Source: Mycobacterium sp. SMC-8 | Lineage (GTDB): Bacteria > Actinomycetota > Actinomycetes > Mycobacteriales > Mycobacteriaceae | Assembly: GCF_025263565.1 (NCBI RefSeq) | Contig: NZ_CP079865.1 | Span: forward strand, 5,332,001-5,396,000 | Reading direction: 5' to 3' | DNA length: 64,000 nucleotides | Shown here: positions 8,380 to 17,598 of the stretch, one piece after another | How the letters are laid out: every line of letters begins with the position of its first letter | Position numbering within the stretch: the stretch's first letter is position 1 | The notes under the pieces: model-generated | What the model was told of the DNA's origin: nothing | Databases searched by the model: none | What the model saw: only the letters and a program-made list of their open reading frames with translations | Program-made: the position numbers and the translations under genes

Positions 8380-10848
8380 GTGGCGCAGCGTCTGGTGGTC
8401 GTCGGCAACGGCATGGCCGGCGTCCGCGCCCTGGAGGAAGTGCTGACACGCGGCGGCGGCGACACGTTCGCAATCACCGTGTTCGGTGACGAACCCTACG
8501 GCAACTACAACCGCATCCTGTTGTCGAATGTGCTTGCCGGAATGGACGATCCCGCGGAGATCTATCTCAACGCGCTGGACTGGTACACCGACCACGGCAT
8601 CGACCTGCGTGCCGGTGTGCGCGTGGTGCGCCTGGACACGTTCGCCCATCTGGTGCACGCCGACGACGGCACCACCCTGCACTACGACAAGCTGATCCTG
8701 GCCACAGGCAGCCGTTCCTTCTTCCCGCCGATGGCCGGGCTGTGGGCCGACAACAAGACGCTGGCCGACGGGGTGTTCGGCTTCCGCACTCTCGACGACA
8801 CCGCGGCCATGATCTCCGAGGCCGCCAACCGCACCAAAGCCGTGGTGATCGGCGGCGGGCTGCTGGGCCTGGAAGCCGCGCGCGGGTTGCAGAAGCGCGG
8901 GCTGACCGTCGACGTGGTGCACGCCGGACCCACCTTGATGAACGCCCAGCTCGACGACCCGGCCGGCGCGATCCTGCGAAAGTCGGTGGAGGATCTCGGA
9001 ATCGGGGTGCACACCGACAAGCGCACCACCGAGGTGAGCATCGGTGAGGACGGCAGGCTGCGGGGTGTCCTGTTCTCTGACGGCACGCGACTGGACTGCG
9101 ACATGTTGGTGATCGCGGCCGGCATCCGCCCCAATGTCGGGCTGGCACAGCGGGCCGGGCTGACCGTCGAGCGCGCCATCGTCACCGACGACCACATGCG
9201 CTCGATCGACGACGACGACGTCTACGTCGTCGGCGAGTGCGCCCAGCACCGCGGCCAGGTATACGGGCTCGTCGCGCCGCTGTGGGAGCAGGCCAAGGTG
9301 CTGGCCGACCATCTCACCGGGGCCAACCCCGCCTCGGCCTATCACGGGTCACGGGTGGCGACGAAACTCAAGGTAGCCGGTGTCGACGTCGCGTCGATGG
9401 GCGTGAAGGCGCCGGAACGCCCGGACGACGAGTTCGTGCAGTACGCCGAACCCCGGCACGGCGTCTACAAGACCGTCGTGATCCGTGACGGCAAGCTGGT
9501 GGGCGCCACCCTCGTCGGCGACGTGTCGAAGGTGTCGTTCCTGACGCAGGCGTTCGACAGCGGGCTGCCGCTGCCTGACGAGCGGGTGTCGTTGATGTTC
9601 GACATCGGCACGCCGGAGGTGGGTGTCGGGTTGGCCGAACTGGCCGACGACGCGCAGGTGTGCAACTGCAACGGCGTGTCCAAGGGCGCGTTGGTGTCCT
9701 GCGTTCGCGGCGGCGAGACGTCGGTGAGTGGCGTGATGGCCAAGACCAAGGCGGGCAAGGGTTGCGGCTCGTGCAAGGAGCTGGTCGGCCAGGTCGTGGA
9801 GTGGGCCGCCGGCGGTGCGGTCACCGAGGATCCGTCGGCGTCGTGGTACGTGCCCGGCATCCCGTACGACAAGCCGACACTGATGCGACACATCCGGGAG
9901 CTCGGATTGCATTCGGTGTCTTCGGTGTTCGCCGCCCTCGCGCCGGACGGCAAGGAGGACGCGGGATCGAAGATGGCGCTGGCGTCGCTGCTGGAAACGA
10001 TGTGGGCCGACGAGTTCGTCGACGAACGCGACGCCCGCTACATCAACGACCGTGTGCACGCCAACATCCAGCGCGACGGCACGTTTTCGGTGGTGCCGCA
10101 GATGAAGGGTGGGGTGACCAGCGCCGCGCAACTGCGAAGGATCGCCGATGTCGCCGAGAAATACGAAATCCCGATGATCAAGTGCACCGGCGGCCAGCGC
10201 ATCGACCTGCTGGGCGTACGCAAGGAGGACCTGCCGGCGGTCTGGGCGGACCTCGACATGCCGTCGGGGTATGCGTACGGCAAGAGCTTCCGGACCGTGA
10301 AAACCTGTGTGGGCAGCGACTTCTGTCGATACGGGGTCGGTGACTCGACGGCATTGGGCATCGCGATCGAGGAACGGTACAAAGGGCTGGCGAGTCCGGC
10401 GAAGATGAAGCTCGCTGTTACGGGGTGTCCGCGCAACTGCGCCGAGGCGTTGTGCAAGGACCTCGGTGTCGTGGCTGTCGACGGTGGGCGCTGGGAGATC
10501 TACGTCGGCGGCGCGGCAGGGGCGCACATCCGCAAGGGCGACCTGCTCGCGACCGTCGACGACCCGCAGACGGTGATCACGCTGACCGGCCGGTTCCTTC
10601 AGTACTACCGCGAAAGCGCGAACTGGCTTGAGCGCACCTACAAGTGGGTGCCCCGGGTGGGTATCGATCACATCCGCGCGGTGGTCGTCGACGATGCCGA
10701 GGGTCTGGCCGAGGGGCTCGACGCGCGGATGCAGAAGTCGGTGGACGCCTACCGTGATCCGTGGCAGGACGGCCGGGAGCCGGTGTCGGCCGGTCAGTTC
10801 CGGTCATCGCTGCCGTTACTGCCGCTCCCCCAGGTTCCGGTGCGATGA
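8380..10848 (+). CDS. nirB: Nitrite reductase [NAD(P)H], large subunit
   Basis: Catalyses six-electron reduction of nitrite to ammonium in the cytoplasm. The 822 residues show, in order: an FAD-binding NAD(P)H reductase domain (VVVGNGMAGVRA at the N-terminus; NAD site VVIGGGLLGLEAARG near 148); a BFD-like [2Fe-2S] domain with Cys428, Cys430, Cys462 and Cys465; and a sulfite/nitrite reductase domain whose four cysteines, Cys643, Cys649, Cys683 and Cys687, bind the siroheme-[4Fe-4S] centre. Length and order are normal for NirB. The GTG start at 8380 is 2 bp after the small upstream gene, and the stop overlaps the nirD ATG (ATGA). Confidence 0.95.
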   Translation: MAQRLVVVGNGMAGVRALEEVLTRGGGDTFAITVFGDEPYGNYNRILLSNVLAGMDDPAEIYLNALDWYTDHGIDLRAGVRVVRLDTFAHLVHADDGTTLHYDKLILATGSRSFFPPMAGLWADNKTLADGVFGFRTLDDTAAMISEAANRTKAVVIGGGLLGLEAARGLQKRGLTVDVVHAGPTLMNAQLDDPAGAILRKSVEDLGIGVHTDKRTTEVSIGEDGRLRGVLFSDGTRLDCDMLVIAAGIRPNVGLAQRAGLTVERAIVTDDHMRSIDDDDVYVVGECAQHRGQVYGLVAPLWEQAKVLADHLTGANPASAYHGSRVATKLKVAGVDVASMGVKAPERPDDEFVQYAEPRHGVYKTVVIRDGKLVGATLVGDVSKVSFLTQAFDSGLPLPDERVSLMFDIGTPEVGVGLAELADDAQVCNCNGVSKGALVSCVRGGETSVSGVMAKTKAGKGCGSCKELVGQVVEWAAGGAVTEDPSASWYVPGIPYDKPTLMRHIRELGLHSVSSVFAALAPDGKEDAGSKMALASLLETMWADEFVDERDARYINDRVHANIQRDGTFSVVPQMKGGVTSAAQLRRIADVAEKYEIPMIKCTGGQRIDLLGVRKEDLPAVWADLDMPSGYAYGKSFRTVKTCVGSDFCRYGVGDSTALGIAIEERYKGLASPAKMKLAVTGCPRNCAEALCKDLGVVAVDGGRWEIYVGGAAGAHIRKGDLLATVDDPQTVITLTGRFLQYYRESANWLERTYKWVPRVGIDHIRAVVVDDAEGLAEGLDARMQKSVDAYRDPWQDGREPVSAGQFRSSLPLLPLPQVPVR

Positions 10849-11162
10849 GCGTCGGGGCCGGCAGCGCCATCGGTCGCGTCGACGAGATCCCGGTCGGCGA
10901 AGGCCGCACGTACTCCATCGACGGGACCCAGATCGCAGTCTTCCACCTGCGGGACGGATCCTTGCGTGCCGTCGACGCGGTGTGCCCGCACCGGGGCGGG
11001 CCACTGGCCGACGGCTTGACCGATGACTGCGTGGTGGTGTGCCCTCTGCACGGCCACACCTTCGACATGGCTTCGGGTGCCGAGGTTTCCGGCACCGACT
11101 TGTCCGTGCGCAGCTATCCGGTCGAGGCCGTGGACGGCATGATCCAGCTGACCCTTCGCTGA
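10845..11162 (+). CDS. nirD: Nitrite reductase small subunit, Rieske-type
   Basis: Partner of NirB in the assimilatory nitrite reductase. The 105 residues form a Rieske ferredoxin-like domain with an intact cluster-binding set: Cys47-Pro-His49 and Cys66-Pro-Leu-His69. The cluster ligands are therefore all present, whereas enterobacterial NirD proteins lack them. It starts inside the nirB stop codon (ATGA overlap), implying translational coupling. It ends 4 bp before the convergent TetR gene stop. Confidence 0.93.
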   Translation: MSVGAGSAIGRVDEIPVGEGRTYSIDGTQIAVFHLRDGSLRAVDAVCPHRGGPLADGLTDDCVVVCPLHGHTFDMASGAEVSGTDLSVRSYPVEAVDGMIQLTLR

Positions 11163-11166
11163 CGAG

Positions 11167-11793
11167 TTACGCAGGTCGGCCACCCGACGGCGGCTGAGCC
11201 AGGATCGCGCCCCCGAGCCAGCGTTTGAGGAAGCGGCGTAGCTCGTCGGTCGGACGCTGCGCGTGGTTGGGCGCGACGAAGAACGACAACATGATCCGCA
11301 GGGTGAACTCGACCAGGTCACTCAACGCCGCGTCGTCGTAACCGTAACGCGCCCAGTCGACGTCGAACCGGGTGATCATGCGCATGCCGAAATCCCGCGC
11401 AAGATCCGAGGCGACCTCGCTGGGCCGCGCGGCCGAGCTCGGCGCCGACAGCAGGATCGCCAGGTGCGGGATTGTGACCACGGCGTCGAGGGTGAACATG
11501 ACGCCTTCGGTCATCGCGTCCGCGGGATCGTGTATTCCGCGCACGTGTGCGGTGAGCTGATCGAGGAACCCGTCGACGGAGGCGATCGCAGCCGCGCGCA
11601 TGAGCTCGTCGGCGGTCGGGAAGTACCGGTACACCGTCTGCCGGATCACCCCGAGCGACTCGGCGACCTCGGCGATGGTGATGGCGGCGCCGGTCTCGGC
11701 GATCAGGTCGACGGCTGCGGCGACGATGCGCTGCGCGGCTTCGGAGTCGCTGGCGGGCGGATCACCGCCCCAACCTCGGCGTTTGCGTGCCAT
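11167..11793 (-). CDS. TetR family transcriptional regulator
   Basis: One-component repressor of 208 residues. The N-terminal helix-turn-helix is clear (ITIAEVAESLGVIRQTVYRYFPTADEL, about residues 38-62), after a basic leader MARKRRGWGG. The C-terminal ligand-binding domain is not assignable to a ligand. It is divergent from the PF10118 hydrolase gene, and a 12-bp perfect inverted repeat lies between the two starts, the usual layout for a TetR repressor controlling itself and its neighbour. The ligand is probably a lipid or hydrophobic compound, given the neighbour, but that is inference. Confidence 0.88.
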   Translation of the reverse strand: MARKRRGWGGDPPASDSEAAQRIVAAAVDLIAETGAAITIAEVAESLGVIRQTVYRYFPTADELMRAAAIASVDGFLDQLTAHVRGIHDPADAMTEGVMFTLDAVVTIPHLAILLSAPSSAARPSEVASDLARDFGMRMITRFDVDWARYGYDDAALSDLVEFTLRIMLSFFVAPNHAQRPTDELRRFLKRWLGGAILAQPPSGGRPA

Positions 11794-11839
11794 CGTGGCA
11801 CCGACGCTAGCACAGGCGTTGACGCCGGACCGGCAATGC

Positions 11840-11877
11840 AGTAATCATACAAACAGCCTGACAAATGTATGATTACT
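11840..11877. promoter_or_regulatory. Perfect 12+12 bp inverted repeat, probable TetR operator
   Basis: AGTAATCATACA (11840-11851) is the exact reverse complement of TGTATGATTACT (11866-11877), with a 14-bp spacer. It sits in the 105-bp gap between the divergent TetR and hydrolase genes, 22 bp upstream of the chosen hydrolase start, and is AT-rich in a GC-rich region. It probably overlaps both promoters. Confidence 0.75.
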
Positions 11878-11898
11878 CCAGAATTGCCGAGGACCGGG

Positions 11899-12846
11899 AT
11901 GACCGACCTGATCGTGCGCAAGCTGCGCTTCGCCTTCGCCAACCATCACGTCCCGTTTCTGTGGAATGAGGCCAACCCGGCGTTCTCGTCGATGGCCAAC
12001 GCCGTGTCGTTCCTGGCGGTCGGATTCGAGAAGATGATCGGCGCCATGATCCCGGAGGCGATGCCGCTCATCGGCGATCCGGCCGTCGCCGAGGAAGCCG
12101 ACGCGTTCGTGCGCCAGGAGGGCCAGCACTCGATGGCCCACCGCCAACACGTCAAGGGATTGATCAAGGCCTATCCGGGGTTGAAAGGCACCCTCGACAA
12201 GGTGATCGACGCCTACGACGACCTGACGGCGAACACGCCGCTAAAGTACCGGCTGGCCTACACCGCCGACCTGGAGGCGACCTTCACCCCGGTCTTCAAG
12301 CTCATGCTCGACCACGACGACACGCTGTTCGCACCCGGCGACGACCGGGTCGCGTCGCTGTTCCTGTGGCACTTCGTCGAGGAGGTGGAACACCGCAGCT
12401 CGGCGCTGATCATCTACGACGCGGTCGTCGACGATCCGTGGTACCGGATGCGGGTGGCGCCGTCGATCTTCAAGCACGTGATGGGGATCATCCGGCTGGT
12501 CTCCGAAGAGTTCAACCAGCACGTGCCGCTGGCGGAGCGCACGGTCGACGCAATGTCGACGTTCCGTCTCCACCGGCGCAAGAAAGCGCTGCTGCAACGT
12601 CTTCCGTTCATCGACGCACCCTATGACGGCCCGTTCGCGAACGCGTTCAGCCATCTGCCGCTGCGTGAGCAACTCGTCGCGCTCAACGGTGTCATCCGCA
12701 GTCAGATCCCCGGCCACGATCCGGCCCACGAGAAGTTGCCCGAGCTCGCCCAGGAGTGGTTCGACCGCTACGACGCCGGCTACGACGTGACCCAGTGGTA
12801 CACGGCCACCGAGCGCGAGACCGTCAAGGAGGCCGCCGATGTCTGA
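11899..12846 (+). CDS. Predicted metal-dependent hydrolase (PF10118 family)
   Basis: A 315-residue helical protein resembling the COG3687/PF10118 predicted metal-dependent hydrolases. It carries conserved acidic and His residues typical of a di-metal helical site: FVRQEGQHSMAHRQH near the first third, and LWHFVEEVEHRSSALIIYD in the middle (Glu and His in an E-E-x-x-H-R arrangement). The biochemical activity of the family is not established. ATG 11899 is preferred to ATG 11869: it has CCGAGGA at ideal spacing, and the earlier ATG lies inside the inverted-repeat operator. The 3' end overlaps the next gene by 8 bp, so the two are probably one operon under the TetR regulator. Confidence 0.78.
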   Translation: MTDLIVRKLRFAFANHHVPFLWNEANPAFSSMANAVSFLAVGFEKMIGAMIPEAMPLIGDPAVAEEADAFVRQEGQHSMAHRQHVKGLIKAYPGLKGTLDKVIDAYDDLTANTPLKYRLAYTADLEATFTPVFKLMLDHDDTLFAPGDDRVASLFLWHFVEEVEHRSSALIIYDAVVDDPWYRMRVAPSIFKHVMGIIRLVSEEFNQHVPLAERTVDAMSTFRLHRRKKALLQRLPFIDAPYDGPFANAFSHLPLREQLVALNGVIRSQIPGHDPAHEKLPELAQEWFDRYDAGYDVTQWYTATERETVKEAADV

Positions 12847-13996
12847 CCTGTGCACCCCCACCTTCGCCGATCTGGCGGCCCGGCTGGGGTTCTCGTGCGA
12901 CACCGCGGGCGGGCTCGTCGAACTCCGCAATCCGTTCGCGCTGGAAAACTGGACACTGCCGGTGCTCGAGGTGACGATCGTCGTCGGCGCGGTGCTGGCG
13001 CTGCTGTACGCGATTGCGCGACTGCGCAGGCACAACGACCCGACCAACCTGGTGCTGTGGTTCGGCGCGATCGCCTATCTGCTCATCATCGAGCCACCGC
13101 TGTACTTTCCCGGCGCGTTCGGCATCGCCGAGCACGTCGACACCATGTTCGCGCACAACGTGTTCACCGTTGAGTTCCTCTGGGGGCGGCTACCGCTCTA
13201 CATCATCGCGATCTATCCGATGATGGCGACGGTGGCGTTCGAGATCGTGCGGACGCTCGGAGTGTTTCGCCGCTACGGGACGCTCGTCGGCGCTGTCTGC
13301 GTCGGCTTCGTCCACCACGCGTTCTACGAGATCTTCGACCACCTCGGTCCCCAGTTGCGCTGGTGGGAATGGACATTGGAGCATCCGTTGAACCAGCCGT
13401 TCTTCGAAGCGGTGCCGCTGCCGAGTGTGGTGGTGTTCGCGACGCTGTGGCCGATGTCGCTGGCGCTGTGCGTGCAGTTCTTCGTCGGCCGACATGTGGA
13501 CCAGGGGCGGCGGTTGCGGCCCTCACAGATCGTCCTGCGCACGATCGTGGTCGGCATCCTCGCCTCCGTCGGCACCGTCATCCTGCCCCTGCCCGCCACG
13601 CTGGCGGCCGCGATCTCGGGCAGCACCACCGTGGGCGGGGTGGTCTACGCCCTGGAACTGGTCGTCATCAGCGTCGTCGCGATCCCGGTGCTGTTGGTTC
13701 AGTGGTGCCGGCGCGGCGACACTGCAGCGGTGCGCGCGGATGCTCCTCACCTGATGTTCGGTTACGCCGCAGCATATCTGGTGGTGATGGCCGCGCTGTG
13801 GGCTGCAGCGCTGCCTGCCTACCTGTCGGCCGGTGCCGGGGTTACCGCAGCCGGCGACCCGACCGGGAGCCTCTGGTACACGGTGCTGTGCTTCGTGATC
13901 GCCGGGCTGAGCCTTGCGGCGGCGTGGAGTGCGACTCGGCGCGGCACGTCGGTGAACCAGTCGACGACTGTGCCGGCGAACAGCGCCGGGTCCTGA
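12839..13996 (+). CDS. Polytopic membrane protein, function unknown
   Basis: 385 residues with about nine hydrophobic segments. A short cytoplasmic or external N-terminus contains two cysteines (LCTPTF, FSCDTA), and the first membrane span is near residue 40 (VLEVTIVVGAVLALLYAIA). Conserved-looking polar patches inside the membrane region are IEPPLYFPGAFGIAEHVDTMFAH (after the second span) and GFVHHAFYEIFDHLGPQLRWWEW, rich in His and acidic residues. I do not recognise the family. Its ATG overlaps the preceding hydrolase gene by 8 bp, so a joint role with that putative metal enzyme is likely. It stops 6 bp before the convergent stress-protein gene. Confidence 0.72.
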   Translation: MSDLCTPTFADLAARLGFSCDTAGGLVELRNPFALENWTLPVLEVTIVVGAVLALLYAIARLRRHNDPTNLVLWFGAIAYLLIIEPPLYFPGAFGIAEHVDTMFAHNVFTVEFLWGRLPLYIIAIYPMMATVAFEIVRTLGVFRRYGTLVGAVCVGFVHHAFYEIFDHLGPQLRWWEWTLEHPLNQPFFEAVPLPSVVVFATLWPMSLALCVQFFVGRHVDQGRRLRPSQIVLRTIVVGILASVGTVILPLPATLAAAISGSTTVGGVVYALELVVISVVAIPVLLVQWCRRGDTAAVRADAPHLMFGYAAAYLVVMAALWAAALPAYLSAGAGVTAAGDPTGSLWYTVLCFVIAGLSLAAAWSATRRGTSVNQSTTVPANSAGS

Positions 13997-14002
13997 CCGT
14001 GA

Positions 14003-14398
14003 TCACACCTCGTCGGGCTTGACCGCCAGCACCGGCTTCGGGCACTCGAGGATCACCTTCTGCGCGACGCTGCCGAGCAGCAGCTTCCCGACCGGGTTGC
14101 GGTTACGGATGCCTACTACCAGCAGCTGTGCGTCGTCACGTTCCACCGCGGTCAGCAACTCCTCGGCCGCGTCCACCCCGACCGGCTGGCGCAGCTCGTA
14201 ACGCACTCCGCACTCGGCGAGCCGGGTTTGGACGTCCTGCACCTCGGATCGGTCGGCGAATCGCGCGTCGACGTAGGACTCCCCCGAGGTGGCGTTGATG
14301 ACGACCACGCTGGTGTCACGAAGCCTGGCCTCGGCGATGCCGTGTTCCAGTGCCGCGTGACCGAACGGGTCGGCTGTGTATCCCACGATGACCGTCAT
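14003..14398 (-). CDS. Universal stress protein (UspA domain)
   Basis: A 131-residue single UspA-fold domain, starting [17 protein letters not shown] and ending with the nucleotide-binding signature [23 protein letters not shown], the G-x2-G-x9-G-S form found in ATP-binding Usp proteins. Its ATG overlaps the stop codon of tctA (ATGA), so it is the last gene of the tctCBA transcript. A Usp gene at the end of a tripartite tricarboxylate transporter operon suggests energy-state or stress coupling of uptake; this is inferred from position. Confidence 0.88.
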   Translation of the reverse strand: MTVIVGYTADPFGHAALEHGIAEARLRDTSVVVINATSGESYVDARFADRSEVQDVQTRLAECGVRYELRQPVGVDAAEELLTAVERDDAQLLVVGIRNRNPVGKLLLGSVAQKVILECPKPVLAVKPDEV

Positions 14399-15934
14399 TG
14401 CTGGGCCGCCTTCTCCCTCTGATCCCTGTCGTCTTCGACCACCAGCAGCGTCTCCTCGCTGCGATGCATGAGCCGCAGCACCAGGGGAGCGGCGAGTAGC
14501 AGGATCATCAGCACGTAGGTGATGATCGCGACGGGCTCGGTGAACAGGCTGCCCCAATCGCCGCCGCCGAGCTGCAGACTCTGGCGCAGCTGACGCTCGA
14601 TGCGCGGACCGAGGATGACACCGATGATCAACGGCAACACCGGCAGTCCGAAGCGGCGCATCATCAGGCCCATCAATCCGAAGATCAGTAACAGGGCCAG
14701 ATCCAGTGGTTGCAGATTCACTGCGAACGCGCCCAGTGTGGCGAAGAACAGGATGCCTGCATACAGGTATGGCCGCGGCGTGCGGAGCAGCTTGGCCCAC
14801 AGGGGCGCCAGCGGCAGGTTGAGCACGAGCAGCAGGAAGTTGCCGATGAACAGGCTCGCGATCAACGTCCAGATCAGCAGTGGTTCCTTGTCGAACAGCG
14901 TGGGACCCGGCTGGATGCCGTACGAGACGAACGCGGTCAGGATCACCGCGGCGGTGGCGTTGGTCGGCAGACCCAGAGACAGCATCGGCACCAGAGTCCC
15001 TGCGGCCGAGGCATTGTTCGCCGCCTCCGGTCCCGCCACCCCCTCGATGGAACCCTTGCCGAACTCCTCGGGGTGCTTGGACAAACTCTTCTCGGTGATG
15101 TAGCTGAGGAACGTCGGCAGTTCGGCGCCGCCGGCGGGCAGCGCACCGAACGGGAACCCGAACGCGGTGCCGCGCAACCACGGCTTCCACGACCGGCCCC
15201 AGTCCTGCTTGCTCATCCACGGGCGGCCGACCGGAATGACGTCGGCGGGCCGGCGCCGTAGATGTGCTGCAACCCAGAGCGCTTCGCCGACGGCGAAGAC
15301 GGCGACGGCGATGACGACGATGTCGATGCCGTCGCTCAGAAGCGGGATTCCGAAGGTGGCACGGGGCTGGCCCCAGCGAGTCGATGCCGACGATGCCGAT
15401 GCCCAGACCGAGCAGCAGCGAGATCAGGGCGCGCATCTTCGACGAGCCGAGGACCGCGGTGACCGCGACGAGGGCGAACAGCATGATGGCCAGGTAGGAC
15501 GGCGCGCCGAGGGTGACCGCGAACCGCGAGATCACCGGCGCGAATGCCGCGAGCAGCGCGGTGCCGATGGCGCCGGCCACGAAGGATCCGATCGCCGCCG
15601 TGGCGAGCGCCTGCGCGGCCCGGCCGGCTTTGGCCATCTTGTTGCCCTCGATCGCGGTGATGACCGACGACGATTCGCCCGGGGTGTTCAACAGGATCGA
15701 CGTCGTCGACCCGCCGTACATCCCGCCGTAGAAGATGCCGGCGAACATGATGAACGCCGAGCTGGGGCTGACGTTGTACGTGATCGGCAACAGGAGCGCG
15801 ACCGTCATCGCCGGCCCGATGCCGGGCAGCACGCCCACAGCGGTGCCCAGCAGGACGCCGATCACGGCGTACAGCAGGTTCATCGGGGTGGCGGCTTCGG
15901 CGAACCCCTGCATGAGCCAGTCGAAATTCTCCAT
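14395..15934 (-). pseudogene. tctA: Tripartite tricarboxylate transporter, large permease TctA, reading frame broken
   Basis: TctA is the ~500-residue membrane permease of a tripartite tricarboxylate transporter (12 spans). The 5' part reads in one frame from ATG 15934 ([11 protein letters not shown].., with the family motif [17 protein letters not shown]) for about 187 codons, to [10 protein letters not shown]. The rest is in another frame ([14 protein letters not shown].. onward, with [14 protein letters not shown] and [18 protein letters not shown] motifs) to the stop at 14395. The switch is at a CCCC run at 15371-15374. The 1540-bp span is one base over a multiple of three. The site reads L-G-GQPR where the family usually has L-x-GQPR, so two bases are probably missing. 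This is either a true frameshift or an assembly error; the flanking protein sequence is otherwise intact. Confidence 0.8.
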
Positions 15935-16455
15935 TACAGAATCCCATCCAGAATGCCTGCGGGCAGCGGGATGCCGAGCCCGGAGTAGAACGCGTAGAAG
16001 CTGCCGACGGCCAACACGGCGCCGATGACGACGTTGCGTAGGTAGTGCCTGCTCCCGAGCACGGTCGCGCAGCCGGCGAAGAAGAGTGCACCGGCGATCG
16101 CCCAACCCAGCGGCACGACGAGCACGATCAGCATGACGAACAGGCCGACGAGCAGGCCGACGGTGCGCCAGTCGCTGGGCATGTCGGGGTCGATGTCCTC
16201 CCCCGCTTCGGCCTCGCCTGTCAACCCGCGCGGGATGGCGATCGCGAGCACGACCGCCATCACCAGCAGACCGACGCCGATGACGATCGGAAACAGGCGT
16301 GGGCCAACAGGATCGACCTCGGCGTAACCGCCGGGGATGGACAGCGCGTCGTAGATCAGGAACGCGCCGACCGCGACCATCACCGCGCAGACGACATATT
16401 GGGCGTAGTCGGGGCGGCGCGACGTCGCGGTCTCGGTTTCGATTTCGGTGCTCAT
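15934..16455 (-). CDS. tctB: Tripartite tricarboxylate transporter, small permease TctB
   Basis: Small membrane subunit of the TTT transporter (DUF1468/TctB family), 173 residues with four hydrophobic segments ([62 protein letters not shown] and the C-terminal pair). The acidic N-terminus ([12 protein letters not shown]) is cytoplasmic by charge. Its start overlaps the tctC stop (ATGA), and its TAA shares one base with the tctA ATG. It works with TctA and the lipoprotein TctC in sodium- or proton-driven uptake of a carboxylate. Confidence 0.87.
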   Translation of the reverse strand: MSTEIETETATSRRPDYAQYVVCAVMVAVGAFLIYDALSIPGGYAEVDPVGPRLFPIVIGVGLLVMAVVLAIAIPRGLTGEAEAGEDIDPDMPSDWRTVGLLVGLFVMLIVLVVPLGWAIAGALFFAGCATVLGSRHYLRNVVIGAVLAVGSFYAFYSGLGIPLPAGILDGIL

Positions 16456-17441
16456 ACCAGCCCCAGGTCTGTCAGGGTCGTCTCGACACGTTGGTCCTGT
16501 TCGCTCAGAAATGCCTCGAACGGCTCCCCGGTCATGAACGCATCACTCCACCCGTTCGTCACCAGCGCCTCCTTCGACGCATCCGTGGCGTGCAACTCCT
16601 CGAGGATTCTGACCATCGCAGCCCGGTCCTCGTCTGAAATCCCCGGCGGGGCAATCACTCCGCGCCAGTTCGTGAACATGAGGTCGATGCCGGCCTCGGT
16701 CGGCGTGGGCGCGTCGACACCCTCGACACGCTCGTCGCCGGAAACGGCGAGCACCCGCACCTGGCCGGACTCGATCTGGTCGACGTACTCCCCGAGCCCC
16801 GAGGTGCCCGCAGCGATCTTGTTGCCCAGCAATGCGGTGAGCAGATCACCGCCGCCGTCGTAGGACACGAAGTTGACCTTCGTCGGGTCCACCCCGACCG
16901 CCCTGGCGGTCTCCATGGGGAACAGGTGGTCGGGACCGCCCGGGCTGGACCCACCGCCGACGGTCACCTTCGCGGGGTCGGCCTTCCACGCGGAGACGAA
17001 GTCCTGCACCGTCCGGAACGGCGAATCGGCCGGGACCAGGATCCCCTCCTGTTCCTCGACCATCTTGGCCAGCGCCGTCGCGTCCGACGCCCGCGCCGCC
17101 GAACCATTGGTGAACGTGGCCCCGACGACGCCCAGGCCCATCATCATCATCAGGTCGCCGTTGCCGCGTTCGTTCATCAATCGGGCCATGGCCACCGTGC
17201 CGCCGGCGCCGATGACGTTGAACACCTCGACGCGGCCCGTGATCTCCTCGTCCTCCATGATCTTGACCGCGGTGCGGGCGGTGAGGTCATAGCCGCCGCC
17301 CGGACTGTTGGGCACCATCATTCGCAGACGGTGCAGACTGGTCTGCTCGCCGCGGGTGACCCCGCAGCCGGACAGCAGCAGCGCGGTGATCACGGCGACG
17401 ACCACGCCGACGATCGCGCCGCGCCGGCTGGATGCGAACAT
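16452..17441 (-). CDS. tctC: Tripartite tricarboxylate transporter, substrate-binding lipoprotein TctC
   Basis: Extracytoplasmic solute-binding protein (Bug/TctC family) that captures a di- or tricarboxylate for TctAB. The 329-residue form begins [12 protein letters not shown], has a hydrophobic signal segment and a lipobox ALLLSGC with Cys26, so it should be lipid-anchored as usual in Gram-positives. Family motifs follow: [37 protein letters not shown] and the C-terminal [12 protein letters not shown] 17441 is preferred because GGGGGA lies 4-5 bases ahead; an in-frame ATG at 17453 has no clear ribosome site. It is the first gene of the tct operon, divergent from the two-component genes. Confidence 0.88.
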   Translation of the reverse strand: MFASSRRGAIVGVVVAVITALLLSGCGVTRGEQTSLHRLRMMVPNSPGGGYDLTARTAVKIMEDEEITGRVEVFNVIGAGGTVAMARLMNERGNGDLMMMMGLGVVGATFTNGSAARASDATALAKMVEEQEGILVPADSPFRTVQDFVSAWKADPAKVTVGGGSSPGGPDHLFPMETARAVGVDPTKVNFVSYDGGGDLLTALLGNKIAAGTSGLGEYVDQIESGQVRVLAVSGDERVEGVDAPTPTEAGIDLMFTNWRGVIAPPGISDEDRAAMVRILEELHATDASKEALVTNGWSDAFMTGEPFEAFLSEQDQRVETTLTDLGLV

Positions 17442-17488
17442 GTCGTCCCCCATCGCTTGGTTGTGGTGCTCGGCAATACTGGACCCCG

Positions 17489-17503
17489 GACGTGACCCAC
17501 GTC
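17489..17503. promoter_or_regulatory. GACGTG-n3-CACGTC inverted repeat between tctC and the sensor kinase gene
   Basis: A perfect 6+6 bp inverted repeat (GACGTGACCCACGTC), 48 bp upstream of the tctC start in the divergent intergenic region. It could be the site bound by the adjacent CitB-type response regulator. Short CG-rich palindromes arise by chance in this genome, so support is modest. Confidence 0.3.
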
Positions 17504-17598
17504 ACCGATATGAACGCAAAGGAAGTAGTGGTCATTAAGAACATGCCGTCAGCGGTCGCCGGCCTGGTGCGGGACGTAGCCTCGCCGGGCAGTTCCTG

